Below, one piece after another: positions 5,351-5,456 of a stretch of DNA of 5,456 nucleotides. The notes beneath the pieces were generated by a model that saw only the letters and a program-made list of their open reading frames with translations, was not told the origin of the DNA and made no database searches. Positions within the stretch are counted from its first letter, which is position 1; each line of letters starts with the position of its first letter. A program made the position numbers and the translations under genes. Source of the stretch: JAJFVC01 sp039698075 (lineage in GTDB: Bacteria; Planctomycetota; Planctomycetia; Pirellulales; Thermoguttaceae); contig JBDKTJ010000050.1 of assembly GCA_039698075.1 (NCBI GenBank), positions 1 through 5,456 of the forward strand, read 5' to 3'.

Positions 5351-5454
5351 TATGCGGCCATGGTGACCGCGTTTTCCAGTAGTTGTTGAATTTTTCGTAA
5401 GCCCGGGCCGTGTAGCGCCAGTGACAAAACTGTCTGTCGGATACAGCGGCGACG
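5350..5454 (-). CDS. Unrecognised 3' end of a minus-strand reading frame
   Basis: A frame entering from beyond the window edge ends at TAA (5350-5352 on the plus strand). Its 34 visible residues include TVLSLALHGPGLRKIQQLL, then ENAVTMAA, a plausible amphipathic helical C-terminus. I do not recognise the family. Its stop overlaps the ATG of the surface protein as TAATG. Since no DUF3494 sequence is found in any frame here, this segment is probably foreign to the truncated surface-protein gene. The other two minus-strand frames are also open over this short distance, so the coding frame is uncertain. Confidence 0.3.
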   Translation of the reverse strand, partial: RRRCIRQTVLSLALHGPGLRKIQQLLENAVTMAA

Positions 5455-5456
5455 TA

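Noticed and set aside
4127..5389. A 420-codon plus-strand open frame antisense to the surface protein
   Set aside because: It mirrors the minus-strand gene, is rich in Arg/Val/Ala with no domain sense, and the minus strand encodes clear DUF3494, SdrD and DUF4214 motifs.

Overview
The window looks like a piece of a planctomycete chromosome or metagenomic contig. The main reason is the gene at 3277-4018, which carries the C-terminal signature of the BBP7 (DUF1551) outer-membrane beta-barrel family, a family found mainly in Planctomycetes. The modular secreted protein at the right end (ice-binding-like half domain, two SdrD-type B repeats, DUF4214-like tail) fits such a genome. There are no RNA genes, CRISPR arrays or phage genes. 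The assignment is by family recognition only.

Layout, left to right. (1) 1-~125: the 3' end of an IS256-family (Mutator) insertion sequence, with the last 26 codons of its transposase and a probable right end. (2) ~126-1858: two genes with a 4-bp ATGA overlap. The first is a GrpB/UPF0157 nucleotidyltransferase-like domain fused to an NTF2/SnoaL-like domain, whose native 5' end has been replaced by IS sequence. The second is another nucleotidyltransferase-like domain fused to a cysteine-rich DUF3795 domain. (3) 1859-~2248: an internal scrap of an IS630-family transposase, directly after the stop codon of the previous gene, followed by about 280 bp with no recognisable gene. (4) 2528-2950: an intact small DUF2294/MpsC-like gene. 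(5) 2951-3276: a gene-free stretch rich in inverted repeats, including a strong hairpin with a competing fold just upstream of the next start codon. (6) 3277-4018: a BBP7 porin-like gene that keeps its signal peptide and C-terminal barrel but has lost its middle and changed frame at the junction. (7) 4085-5350 on the minus strand: the modular surface protein, which starts in the middle of its first domain. (8) 5350-5454 minus: the unrecognised 3' end of another reading frame whose stop overlaps the start codon of the modular protein (TAATG).

The strongest overall impression is of breakage. Four of the six main genes are truncated, fused or frame-broken, and two different IS families lie among them. 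This could be real IS-driven genome decay or mis-assembly of a repeat-rich planctomycete genome. The most interesting biology is the pair of adjacent two-domain nucleotidyltransferase-fold proteins at 126-1858 and the structured leader before the BBP7 gene. I see no complete, clearly new defence or metabolic system.
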